Of a stretch of 52,501 bases of DNA, positions 36,376-44,026 are shown piece by piece (within the stretch, counting starts at the first letter, position 1; every line of letters begins with the position of its first letter). The notes under the pieces were generated by a model. That model was not told the DNA's origin, searched no databases, and worked only from the letters and a program-made list of their open reading frames with translations. The DNA lies in assembly GCA_024233135.1 (NCBI GenBank), contig JACKPZ010000024.1, positions 1-52,501 on the forward strand, in the 5' to 3' direction. This DNA comes from Akkermansiaceae bacterium. Its GTDB lineage: Bacteria > Verrucomicrobiota > Verrucomicrobiia > Verrucomicrobiales > Akkermansiaceae. A program made the position numbers and the translations under genes.

Positions 36376-38184
36376 TCACGGTGCGAACGGCTCGCCCGGC
36401 GCGAGTTTCAATTCCTTCGCATCCGTGCGGTCCAGGCGGATCTTCCGGGAAAGGATTTCGCCTTTCACCTTGTTGCCCGCGAGGGAAACCGCGCGGCAGC
36501 CTTCGAACACAAACGCGTCCTTGTTCGGATGCCATGGCTCGAAGGTCTTCGTGCGCTCGATCGTGTTGCCCTCGATCTTCAGCCCGTCGACGGACCGGGC
36601 GAACACCAACGGCGCGTCGAACACCCGGAACGTGTTGTTTTCGATGCGGATGTCCCGGTGGTAACAGCGGTCCGGATCCAGCCGGCGGATCTCCGGGTCG
36701 ATGCTGATGAGCGCACGGCAGAACTGGAACATGTTGGTCAGACAATCTTCGAACACGTTGTCGCGGATGATCGTCGGCCCGAATTCACCGACCGCACCGG
36801 ACTCGAACCAGCCGTTCGCATCGCCCGCCACCAGCACGGCGCTGCCGCTGGTGCGGACGAGGTTGTGCTCGACGACGCAGGTGCGCGGCGTGTTGAACAG
36901 CATGCCGCGGGCCCGGTTGTTGACGACTTCGTTTTTCACGAAATGCACCTCCGGCGTCCATGTCACGTTTTCGATGGCGTGGCCGGGTTTCAGAGCGGCG
37001 GGAAGATCGTTCGCGAACACGATGCGCACCTGATGAACGTCGAGCGGGGTGGCGCTCACCACCGTGTGGAACCCGTCGCCGAGCGGTAGCAGCGTCTCGT
37101 TGTCGATCAGGCGGATCTTGTCGCCGGGCTCCGCGATTTCAAACCCCTTCGACTGGTCGTGCATGAAACGCGCGGTGATCGTGCGCGGGTTCTCCACCGC
37201 GCTGATGCGGAGCGAGGTGCCGTGCACGTTGATGGCGTCGTCCATCATCCCCTCGAAATGCGAGTTCCGGACAATGATGCGACCTTTGCATCCGGAGAAA
37301 TGGGTGGCGTCCGCCATCGCGGTGCTGATCCGTCCGGTGTCTGCCCGCGGCTCCATGCGGAAGCGGTCGAGCGTGATGTTTTCCGTCCGTTGCCCGAGCA
37401 CGCCCATCGCGCAGGCGTGGTGCACGGTGACGTTTTCCAACAGAACATCCTTCGACTTGTGCAGGAAAAACGCGACGTGGTTCCGGTTGTTATGACGGAA
37501 GGTGATGCGGTCTCCCTTCTCGAAACGCGGATTGAATGTCCCCTCGAAACGAACCACTCCGGGAGCGATCTCGTTCGCCCGGCGCTTGTGCAGCGGCTCC
37601 CCGAACGCCTGCGCCGCCTGGTATTTCGAGCGCCCGGTTTTGCCGTCGAACGCGTAGCCGGACCAATCGGCCTGCTCCTGACCGTCCACCAGGAAACGGA
37701 AGGCGCCGTCCTTCACCTGATAGGTCATCTCCGGCTCGAAGCGCATCGTGAACGAATCGTCCGCGATCTCCGCGATCGTCGAGTCACTGTGGATCGGCCG
37801 GGTGAAGTCGATGGCGAGGTTGCGGATCGTCACGTTTTCCGAGTCCTCCACGGCGATGACCATCATCCGGTGGTGGAAAAGGAACAACGAGCCGCCGCCG
37901 TCGATGGTTAGATTCCTCATCCCGCGGACGGGCATGGCGAGCCATTTGGGGAAATCGTCCTGGTTGTTCGAGACGTAGGGCTCGACGGTTTCCGTGCCGT
38001 CGAGGTCGAAGTGATAGATCCCCTTGGGAAAAACGAGCGTGCCGCCGCCGGAGAGTTCCGCCAGCGCCCGGCGGACGTAGGGGGTCGCGTTGCGGGTGCC
38101 GTCGGCGGGCAGTCCGAGATCGGCGACGGAAAGGGCGGAGGCGCAACAGGCGCCGGACAACCAGAAGGCGAACAAGCGGTTCAT
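36376..38184 (-). CDS. GH110-like alpha-1,3-galactosidase, right-handed beta-helix
   Basis: 602 residues from the ATG at 38184, which begins a signal peptide (MNRLFAFWLSGACCASAL); upstream open frame to 38235 is not used. Successive parallel beta-helix rungs are visible (NLTIDGGGSLFLFHHRMMVIAV, SENVTIRNLAIDFTRPI, KDVLLENVTVHHACAMGVLG). The GH110-like core MMDDAINVHGTSLRI has paired Asp315/Asp316 in the region where the family's catalytic acids are placed. GH110 enzymes remove terminal alpha-1,3-linked galactose. It lies after transaldolase, not in the sulfatase operon. Other beta-helix glycosidases remain possible. Confidence 0.82.
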   Translation of the reverse strand: MNRLFAFWLSGACCASALSVADLGLPADGTRNATPYVRRALAELSGGGTLVFPKGIYHFDLDGTETVEPYVSNNQDDFPKWLAMPVRGMRNLTIDGGGSLFLFHHRMMVIAVEDSENVTIRNLAIDFTRPIHSDSTIAEIADDSFTMRFEPEMTYQVKDGAFRFLVDGQEQADWSGYAFDGKTGRSKYQAAQAFGEPLHKRRANEIAPGVVRFEGTFNPRFEKGDRITFRHNNRNHVAFFLHKSKDVLLENVTVHHACAMGVLGQRTENITLDRFRMEPRADTGRISTAMADATHFSGCKGRIIVRNSHFEGMMDDAINVHGTSLRISAVENPRTITARFMHDQSKGFEIAEPGDKIRLIDNETLLPLGDGFHTVVSATPLDVHQVRIVFANDLPAALKPGHAIENVTWTPEVHFVKNEVVNNRARGMLFNTPRTCVVEHNLVRTSGSAVLVAGDANGWFESGAVGEFGPTIIRDNVFEDCLTNMFQFCRALISIDPEIRRLDPDRCYHRDIRIENNTFRVFDAPLVFARSVDGLKIEGNTIERTKTFEPWHPNKDAFVFEGCRAVSLAGNKVKGEILSRKIRLDRTDAKELKLAPGEPFAP

Positions 38185-38214
38185 GGGACAAACGGATTTC
38201 GCCGCCATGAGAAA

Positions 38215-38247
38215 CGCCGCGGCCCTGCATGGCAAGGAACCGCGGCG
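38215..38247 (-). terminator. Hairpin after transaldolase
   Basis: An 8-bp stem CGCCGCGG (38215-38222) with CCGCGGCG (38240-38247) and a 17-base loop lies 28 bases past the transaldolase stop; in the minus direction TTTCTC follows. The T-run is short, so termination may be partial and the GH110 gene could be read through. Confidence 0.45.
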
Positions 38248-38274
38248 CTGGATCGAAGAAAATGTCTCGGCGTC

Positions 38275-39237
38275 TCAGGCGAGCATGCCGGCGACGACAT
38301 TCTCCAGCTTCACGATGTCCGCTGCGAAGCTGCGGATGCCCTGGGCCGTCTTCTCGGTCGCCATGGTGTCCTCGTTGAGCGCGAATCGGAATGATTTCTC
38401 GTCGAAGGTGATCTTTTCCGAATCGCTCTGGATCGCCTCGCCGACGGTGAGTTTCGGCACCACTTCGTCGGATGACTCCTGCAGCTCTTTGAGCAGCGAC
38501 GGGCTGATGGTGAGCAGGTCGCATCCCGCCAGCGCGAGGATCTCGCCCTTGTTGCGGAACGACGCGCCCATCACCTCGGTTTTGTAGCCGTGTTTCTTGT
38601 AGTGGTTGAAAATCTTCCGCACCGATTGCACGCCGGGATCCTCATCGCCCTGATAGTCCTTGCCGGTGTTCGCCTTGTGCCAGTCGAGGATGCGGCCGAC
38701 GAAGGGGGAGATCAGTTTGACTCCGGCTTCCGCGCAGGCCACGGCCTGGGCGAAGGAAAACAACAGGGTGAGATTGCAGTGGATGCCTTCGCGCTCGAGC
38801 ACCTCCGCCGCGCGGATGCCCTCCCAGGTCGAGGCGATCTTGATCAGGATCCGTTCCCGCGAGTGACCTTCCTTTTCATAGGCGGCGATGAGGTGGCGCG
38901 CCTTGTCGATGGTGCCCTCCGTGTCGAAGGATAACCGCGCGTCCACCTCCGTGGAAACACGGCCGGGAACGATCTTGAGGATCTCCATGCCGAAGAGCAC
39001 GAGGATTCGGTCCAGCGTGGCGTCGAGCAGCGCCGCGCCGCCGAGTCGCGACGATTTCATCTCGGACACCGCTTTTTCCACGAGGTGTTTGTATTCGTCC
39101 TTCGAGGCGGCCTGGAGGATCAGCGACGGATTCGTCGTCGCGTCCTGCGGCTGATAGGCCTTCATCGATTCGAAGTCGCCGGTGTCGGCGACGACGATGG
39201 TGAACTTCTTGAGTTGTTCCAGTTGGGTTGCGCTCAT
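38275..39237 (-). CDS. tal: Transaldolase (TalB type)
   Basis: 320 residues, the usual size of class I transaldolase. It has DATTNPSLILQAA, KLISPFVGRILDW and the Schiff-base lysine segment RILIKIASTWEGIRAA, plus GASFRNKGEILALAGCD. It transfers dihydroxyacetone from sedoheptulose-7-P to glyceraldehyde-3-P in the non-oxidative pentose phosphate pathway (cytoplasm). It lies 52 bases after the VanZ gene and in the same direction; no strong promoter is evident in that gap. Confidence 0.96.
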   Translation of the reverse strand: MSATQLEQLKKFTIVVADTGDFESMKAYQPQDATTNPSLILQAASKDEYKHLVEKAVSEMKSSRLGGAALLDATLDRILVLFGMEILKIVPGRVSTEVDARLSFDTEGTIDKARHLIAAYEKEGHSRERILIKIASTWEGIRAAEVLEREGIHCNLTLLFSFAQAVACAEAGVKLISPFVGRILDWHKANTGKDYQGDEDPGVQSVRKIFNHYKKHGYKTEVMGASFRNKGEILALAGCDLLTISPSLLKELQESSDEVVPKLTVGEAIQSDSEKITFDEKSFRFALNEDTMATEKTAQGIRSFAADIVKLENVVAGMLA

Positions 39238-39289
39238 GCGAGCAGACGGATAGCCCGGGAATCCGGCCGGCGAAAGCCGAAATCGGAAA

Positions 39290-39697
39290 TCACTCCGCCA
39301 GCGACCGTGAATCTCGGCGGGGCTGCGGATGAACGGATTTCAAAACGAAAGCTCCGCAAATCGCTCCGAGCGTGTCGGCCAGCCAATCCCACACGTCACC
39401 ACCGGAGCGGCCCGGCGTGTGGAGCTGGTGCCACTCGTCGATGATGCCGACGACGGAGATGAAGACGATCGTCAGCAGGATCAGACGTCCGCTGATGCCT
39501 GAGGCACCGGGTTTCCGCATCTGCCAGCCGCCGAAGAGAAACGCCCCGCCGGCGAAATACGTGAAATGCGCGACTTTGTCGAAGTGTGGGAACAAATCAG
39601 GGCCGGGCAGGCCTTGTCGCGACGACAGCCACCACAATAGACCGAGCCATGCGAGCAGGCCGGCCAGCCACACCCGGGGATGCCGTGGCAGCCTCAC
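39290..39697 (-). CDS. VanZ-family small membrane protein
   Basis: 135 residues from a GTG at 39697 that overlaps the antitoxin stop by 4 bases (GTGA); the frame open to 39736 lies inside the antitoxin and is less likely. It has VanZ features: WLAGLLAWLGLLWWLSSR, HFDKVAHFTYFAGGAFLFG, then IDEWHQLHTPGRSGGDVWDWLADTLGA with the conserved Asp-Glu and Asp-Asn/Asp-rich end. It is a three- to four-helix inner-membrane protein. VanZ homologues can confer low-level teicoplanin resistance in enterococci, but most have no known role. Confidence 0.88.
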   Translation of the reverse strand: MRLPRHPRVWLAGLLAWLGLLWWLSSRQGLPGPDLFPHFDKVAHFTYFAGGAFLFGGWQMRKPGASGISGRLILLTIVFISVVGIIDEWHQLHTPGRSGGDVWDWLADTLGAICGAFVLKSVHPQPRRDSRSLAE

Positions 39698-39966
39698 AGC
39701 TTGCGCATCTCGTCCTCGAGCCGCTCGGCCAGCCATTGTTTCATCATCGACTGGTAGTTGAGGAATCGCGAGCGGGCGATGCGCTTGATGCGCGACAGCA
39801 TCCGCGGGTCGAATCGCAGCGTGATGGTCGTGGATTCGCGCGAGTCGGCCTCGTGCAGCGAGGCGGCCATCAGGCGGGCGTCGAGTTCGTGCTCCTCCCA
39901 GAATTTCGCCTCTTCGGCTTCATCTTCGAACTCCGGGATGTCGGTCCAGCGGCTCAGGGTGTCCAT
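39694..39966 (-). CDS. BrnA/CopG-like antitoxin
   Basis: 90 residues. The acidic N-terminal half (DEAEEAKFWEEHELDA) should bind the toxin; the C-terminal half is a ribbon-helix-helix (TTITLRFDPRMLSRIKRIAR, then NYQSMMKQWLAERLEDEM) that binds DNA as a dimer. It lies 18 bases downstream of the toxin-like gene, the order of brnTA systems, where antitoxin and toxin together repress the operon. A 15-base direct repeat covers its start codon and the bases before it and recurs before the toxin. Confidence 0.82.
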   Translation of the reverse strand: MDTLSRWTDIPEFEDEAEEAKFWEEHELDARLMAASLHEADSRESTTITLRFDPRMLSRIKRIARSRFLNYQSMMKQWLAERLEDEMRKL

Positions 39967-39979
39967 GGTCGGGAAAAGT
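39965..39979. repeat. 15-bp direct repeat, copy at antitoxin start
   Basis: Plus strand ATGGTCGGGAAAAGT, identical to 40280-40294. On the minus strand it is ACTTTTCCCGACCAT; its last two bases are the first two of the antitoxin ATG. It could be an RHH operator or a duplication scar. Confidence 0.6.
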
Positions 39980-39984
39980 TTCGG

Positions 39985-40263
39985 TTAGCGGAATTCGGCG
40001 TATTTGCGGTCGTAGAATTTTCGTTCCGACTCGGCCATCTCGCGGGCGGCGACCACCCGGCTCGATTTTCCATCGGTCCAGAATGCGAAAAACAGGTAGC
40101 GGTCCGCCACCGTCCGTCCAAGTGCGTAATAGCGCACCAAACCGTCGCTACGGTCGTTGTCCGGGATGAAACGCACCAGAAACGGGTCTTCAAACGCCTC
40201 CTCGAGTTCGCGCGGCTTGATGTTTTTGAGATCGAACTGAACGTCGATGAGGTCGAGATCCAT
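39985..40263 (-). CDS. BrnT-like toxin
   Basis: 92 residues. It has the compact RelE-like BrnT pattern: FDLKNIKPRELEEAFEDPFL near the N-terminus, central strands (VRYYALGRTVADRYLFFAFW), then SRVVAAREMAESERKFYDRKY with the conserved Arg-x-x-x-Ala-Arg and the C-terminal Glu-Arg...Tyr helix. The homologous BrnT is an RNase that slows translation. The early residues differ from classical BrnT (no clear KNxxKHGV motif), so it is a diverged member. The antitoxin follows 18 bases downstream. Confidence 0.75.
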   Translation of the reverse strand: MDLDLIDVQFDLKNIKPRELEEAFEDPFLVRFIPDNDRSDGLVRYYALGRTVADRYLFFAFWTDGKSSRVVAAREMAESERKFYDRKYAEFR

Positions 40264-40279
40264 GGCCGGGAGTGTGCGG

Positions 40280-40294
40280 ATGGTCGGGAAAAGT
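40280..40294. repeat. 15-bp direct repeat, copy before toxin
   Basis: Second copy of ATGGTCGGGAAAAGT, 315 bases from the first, ending 17 bases before the toxin ATG (minus strand). The placement fits an operator. Confidence 0.6.
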
Positions 40295-40402
40295 GCAATA
40301 GCGGGTTTTCATCGGAAAGCGGGCCTCCGCTGCCGCCATGTGGCAGGGTAGGGGAGAGGGGCAAGAGTTCGCAGTCCGGATTGCGGCGGCCTCGTGATGC
40401 GG

Positions 40403-40419
40403 AGGCGGGAGCGCCGCCT
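40403..40419. repeat. REP-like hairpin at the 3' end of the transposase gene
   Basis: AGGCGG (40403-40408), loop GAGCG, CCGCCT (40414-40419): a perfect 6-bp stem one base past the transposase stop codon (40421-40423, minus). RAYT proteins recognise REP palindromes, so this may be its target. It could also act as a terminator, but no T-run follows on the minus strand. Confidence 0.5.
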
Positions 40420-40420
40420 G

Positions 40421-41515
40421 CTAGATGCGCTGCCGGAGATCGCGGATGCTCCACAACGCTCCGTTGGCCGCGGCGGCCTTTCCCCGCATTCTCCGCGCTC
40501 CGTCCTTTCGCTTCGTTCCGAACCGCTCTCTGGATCTCGCGAACGCCTCGTCCACGAACGCCCGGCTGCCGATCACCGCACCGTCCGTGAAATAGCGGAT
40601 CCGGCAGCGCAACATCGTCGCAAACGGAATCCCGCCGTCCGCCGCGCCGGACTTCCCGGCCTCATCCTTGGAAATCCCCCGCCGAACGGTTTTCCGGACC
40701 ACCTTTCCATCCCTCACCCCGGCGTCCCTCGATTTCTCCACCGCCCCGGCCATCAGCAGCTTGCGATACCGGACAGCCACCGCGCCCTCCCACAACGAGG
40801 CATCCGCCGCCATCCCTTCGTTCGCTCCCCACGCGCGCACCAATCCTGCCCGCGCCGTCCGTCCCCGGCCTTCGCCGCCTGCTCCAATCGCCTCCCCATA
40901 GCTGCTCCAGCGGTACTCCGCCGGTTCTTTCACCAGCCCCGCACGCACCGGATTCAAATCGATATACGCCGCCATCGTCCGCGCCGCCACGCCGTCCTCG
41001 ACGATCACGCTTTTGAAGCGGTCCTCCCACAGCCGCCCGGTCCGCGAATGCCTGCGGTTGTGCCACTGGGTGTAGCGTTGCAGCAGGCCTTTCATGAACT
41101 CGCCCAGGTCGTGCATCCGGTAGGTGAACCGCTCGTGGATGCGGTTCACCACCACGGCCTCGTCGGCCCGGCCGTCGGACACTTGTTTCCGCGCCTCCGC
41201 CAGTTCCGCCGCCACTCCGGCAACAAAGGCCCCGTTGTAGATCGCCGAAAGCCGCTCGAGCAGCTCCGCATCCGACAACCCGCCATCCTTCATCGGCGGC
41301 ACCTCGAGCAGAAGATGGAAGTGGTTGTCCATCAAACAGTAGGCCGTCACCCGGCAGCCCGAGAACCGCTCGCAAACGCGCATCAGCGCCCGGAACTTCT
41401 CCTTCTCGTCGGGCCCCAGCACGAACCTCCGGTCCACCACCCGCGAGATGCAGTGGTAGATCACCGGCTTCGTCTGCGAGTGCCGCCATCCAGCCAGCCA
41501 GCGTGCCTTTCTCAT
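40421..41515 (-). mobile_element. REP-associated tyrosine transposase (RAYT, Y1_Tnp HUH protein)
   Basis: 364 residues from the ATG at 41515 (MRKARWLAGWRH); ten further upstream residues are possible but lie in the promoter-like region. It carries the HUH motif His65-Phe-His67 in MDNHFHLLLEV and a catalytic-Tyr helix region (LLQRYTQWHNRRHSRTGRLWEDRFK), followed by AAYIDLNPVRAGLV. A C-terminal domain (LLRCRIRYFTDGAVIGSRAFVDEAF, then RKDGARRMRG) is shared by long RAYTs of this kind. RAYTs nick single-stranded REP hairpins. The gene is intact and is bounded by a hairpin at its 3' end and a 38-base inverted repeat upstream. It separates brnTA from the dehydrogenase gene. Confidence 0.9.
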
Positions 41516-41522
41516 GGCAGGG

Positions 41523-41552
41523 ACCCTAGCCCGGACCATGGACAAGAGGCAA
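41523..41552 (-). promoter_or_regulatory. Putative promoter of the RAYT gene
   Basis: Minus strand: TTGCCT (41547-41552), 18 bases, TAGGGT (41523-41528), then 7 bases to the ATG. This would give a near-leaderless transcript. Confidence 0.35.
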
Positions 41553-41556
41553 TCCT

Positions 41557-41594
41557 CTTCTCTAATAAAAGGACTGTCCCTTTATAAAGAGAAG
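41557..41594. repeat. 38-base imperfect inverted repeat upstream of the RAYT gene
   Basis: CTTCTCT (41557-41563) pairs with AGAGAAG (41588-41594). Inside, AAAAGG (41567-41572) pairs with CCTTT in the right arm, around ACTGTC. It is much more AT-rich than the surroundings. It sits between the divergent RAYT and dehydrogenase genes and is therefore not a terminator; it may be an end of the mobile unit or an operator. Confidence 0.55.
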
Positions 41595-41636
41595 GGCGGG
41601 GTTTTCTGGCGTGGAGGATTGTGACAGGCTTCAGAG

Positions 41637-42614
41637 GTGAACGGGACGACGACAATCTATGTGGACACACCGCTCGATGCGCGGTTGGTGGAGGAATTGT
41701 GCGAGGGTGTGGCGCCGCATCGGATTCTGAGGCCGGCGGTGGAACGGGAGTCGGTTCTTGCGGCGCCGGCGGCCGATGTGGCGTTTGGTGAGGCGGAGGT
41801 GGCGTTCGGACAACCGGCGGTGGAGGATGTGGCGCGCTCGGAACGGTTGTGCTGGCTGCATGTGAACACGGCGGGTTTCACGCGCTACGACACACCGGAA
41901 TTCCGGGAGATGGCTCGGCAGAAGGGACTGGTGGTGACGAACAGTTCGTCGGTGTATGCGTCTGCCTGCGCGGAGCATGCGGTGGCGTTCCTGCTGGGGG
42001 CGGCAAGGCGCCTTCCGGACGCGCTGGCGAGCCGCGCGGCGAATGGTTCGATGGATTGGAAACGGCTGCGGGCGGAGTCGCGGACGATGGCGGGCCAGAA
42101 GGTGGTGCTCCTCGGCTACGGTGGGATCGCCAGGGAATTGGTGAAGCGGCTGGCGGGTTTCGACATGGAAATGGTGGCGATACGCCGGCGCCCGACGGGC
42201 GACGAGGCGGTGCGGACGGTCCCACCTGACCACCTGGCGGGGGAGCTGGCGGACGCGGACCATGTGATGAACCTGCTTCCTGACAACGCGGAGTCGCGGG
42301 GCTCCGTGGACATCGAAATGTTCTCTGCGATGAAACCCGGTGTCGTTTTCCACAACATCGGACGCGGGACGACGGTGGATCAAGGCGCTCTGCTGGATGC
42401 CTTGCGCTCGGGCCATGTGGCGGAAGCATGGCTCGACGTAACCGATCCGGAGCCTCTCCCGGACGACCATCCTTTGCGGGCGGAGCCCCGGTGTTTCATC
42501 ACTCCGCACATTGCGGGCGGGCACGGCGACGAGTCGCGGGCCCTGCTGCGTCATTTCCTGTCGAACTTCCGCCGTTTCATGTCAGGTGCGCCGCTGGTGG
42601 ACCGGGTGATGTGA
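41637..42614 (+). CDS. D-2-hydroxyacid dehydrogenase family protein
   Basis: 325 residues from a GTG at 41637. NAD-binding Rossmann motif LGYGGIARELVKRL in the middle, with the family's catalytic triad: Arg in NIGRGTTVDQGAL, Glu in DVTDPEPLPDDHPL and His in ITPHIAGGHGDE. It oxidises or reduces a 2-hydroxy/2-keto acid in the cytoplasm; the substrate is not readable, and it is a short, diverged member. It starts just after the inverted repeat beside the RAYT gene and is 57 bases before lpxK in the same direction. Confidence 0.88.
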   Translation: MNGTTTIYVDTPLDARLVEELCEGVAPHRILRPAVERESVLAAPAADVAFGEAEVAFGQPAVEDVARSERLCWLHVNTAGFTRYDTPEFREMARQKGLVVTNSSSVYASACAEHAVAFLLGAARRLPDALASRAANGSMDWKRLRAESRTMAGQKVVLLGYGGIARELVKRLAGFDMEMVAIRRRPTGDEAVRTVPPDHLAGELADADHVMNLLPDNAESRGSVDIEMFSAMKPGVVFHNIGRGTTVDQGALLDALRSGHVAEAWLDVTDPEPLPDDHPLRAEPRCFITPHIAGGHGDESRALLRHFLSNFRRFMSGAPLVDRVM

Positions 42615-42631
42615 CGGGCGCCACGTTTCGC

Positions 42632-42661
42632 TTGATCGCCACCTCTCCGGCGGCTCATCGT
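42632..42661 (+). promoter_or_regulatory. Putative promoter of lpxK
   Basis: TTGATC (42632-42637), 18 bases, CATCGT (42656-42661), then 10 bases to the ATG at 42672. The -10 is weak. If real, the in-frame GTG at 42660 would lie inside the -10, which supports the ATG start. Confidence 0.3.
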
Positions 42662-42671
42662 GCGGGGCCGG

Positions 42672-43886
42672 ATGAAGGAACAGCTCGCGGAACTGGAACG
42701 GTGGGGCGCCGACGTGATCTTCGGCCGGGCCAAGGGCTTCCGGGCGGCGATGACACGTTTCCTGATGCGCGCCCTCTCCGGCGTGTTCCGGGCTCTGGTG
42801 CAACTCCGCTTGTGGAAATACCGGAGCGGATGGAAACCCCAGCACCACCTTGGGACGCGGGTGGTGGCGATCGGCAACATCACGGTCGGAGGCACGGGCA
42901 AGACACCCGTGGTGGAATTGCTGGCCCGCACCCTGCGCGAACGTGGACGGAAGGTGGCGATCCTGTCGCGCGGGTACAAAAGCCGGAAACTCGACAAACC
43001 CCAGACGTGGAACGACAAGGCGAGCGGACGGCGGATTTCACCCGACAACATGCCGAAGGTGGTGTCCACGGGCAGCGCGTTGTTGCTCGACTCGAAATAT
43101 GCCGGCGACGAGCCGTTCATGCTCGCCAAGAACCTTGAAGGCGTCTCGGTCGTGGTGGACAAGAACCGGGTGAAAGGCGGGCGTTTCGCCATCTCCCAAC
43201 TCGATGCCGACACGTTGGTTCTGGACGACGGGATGCAATATCTCGACCTCGCCCACGGACTCGACGTGGTGCTCGTGGATTCCGGCGCGCCCTTCGGCAC
43301 CGGAGCGATGCTGCCCCGCGGCACCCTGCGCGAACCGCCCAAGAATCTGAAACGCGCGAGTTATATCTTGCTGACGAAATGCAATGGTCACTCCAATGAG
43401 GACCTCGTCCGCCGGATCCGGAAACACAACCCGGTGGCGGGCATCATCGAGTGCACCCACGGGCCGATCCATCTGGAGAACGTCTTCACCCGCGAGCGCG
43501 AGCCGCTGGAGTTCCTGCGCGACAAGTGGGTCGGCGCGATCAGCGCGATCGCCGTGCCCGAGGCATTCGAGGGCTCGCTGGAGAAACTTGGCGCCAAGGT
43601 GGAGATCCGCCGGCGTTTCGCGGATCACCACCGCTTCAACCGCAAGGATGTGGAGAAATTCATGCAGCGCTGCGTGGAACGGGACATGGAAATGATCGTC
43701 ACCACGGAGAAGGACGCGGTGCGATTCCCCCGGCCGCGATCGATCGACGTGCCGGTGTATTTCCTGCGGATCGAGGTGGAGATTCTCAAGGGCGCGGAGG
43801 TCTGGGACGATCTGATCGAGCGGCTTTGCCATCCGGAGCCGGCCTTCGAGCACGTGTTGCGGAATCGCTGCGCGTATGACGGTTGA
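42672..43886 (+). CDS. lpxK: Tetraacyldisaccharide 4'-kinase
   Basis: 404 residues from the ATG at 42672; the frame also has a GTG 12 bases upstream. An N-terminal amphipathic/hydrophobic helix (TRFLMRALSGVFRALVQL) fits the membrane-associated LpxK N-terminus. The P-loop GNITVGGTGKTPVVELLA is diagnostic, followed by ILSRGYKSRK and the LDDGMQYLDLA motif (DDGxQ). It phosphorylates the lipid A disaccharide 4' position at the inner membrane. It is somewhat longer than the enterobacterial enzyme. A strong terminator follows. Confidence 0.95.
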   Translation: MKEQLAELERWGADVIFGRAKGFRAAMTRFLMRALSGVFRALVQLRLWKYRSGWKPQHHLGTRVVAIGNITVGGTGKTPVVELLARTLRERGRKVAILSRGYKSRKLDKPQTWNDKASGRRISPDNMPKVVSTGSALLLDSKYAGDEPFMLAKNLEGVSVVVDKNRVKGGRFAISQLDADTLVLDDGMQYLDLAHGLDVVLVDSGAPFGTGAMLPRGTLREPPKNLKRASYILLTKCNGHSNEDLVRRIRKHNPVAGIIECTHGPIHLENVFTREREPLEFLRDKWVGAISAIAVPEAFEGSLEKLGAKVEIRRRFADHHRFNRKDVEKFMQRCVERDMEMIVTTEKDAVRFPRPRSIDVPVYFLRIEVEILKGAEVWDDLIERLCHPEPAFEHVLRNRCAYDG

Positions 43887-43933
43887 GCCGCCGTGTTAGA
43901 TAGCGGGACGGATTTTTCGGAGGGATTTCAAAG

Positions 43934-43956
43934 AAACCGCCGGTTCGCGGTTTTTT
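43934..43956 (+). terminator. Intrinsic terminator after lpxK
   Basis: Stem AAACCGC (43934-43940) with GCGGTTT (43947-43953), 6-base loop, and six Ts from 43951 to 43956. It lies 48 bases past the lpxK stop and before the giant gene, so the latter is probably transcribed from its own promoter. Confidence 0.75.
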
Positions 43957-43992
43957 CACCTAAGGCCATTCCAATTTCGCAGGATATTCGAA

Positions 43993-44020
43993 TTGCCGTC
44001 ACACAACAAACGTTCAATCT
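43993..44020 (+). promoter_or_regulatory. Possible promoter of the giant helical-repeat gene
   Basis: TTGCCG (43993-43998), 16 bases, CAATCT (44015-44020), then 6 bases to the ATG at 44027. The -10 is weak; the arrangement matches other putative near-leaderless starts in the window. Confidence 0.3.
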
Positions 44021-44026
44021 CCGCAC

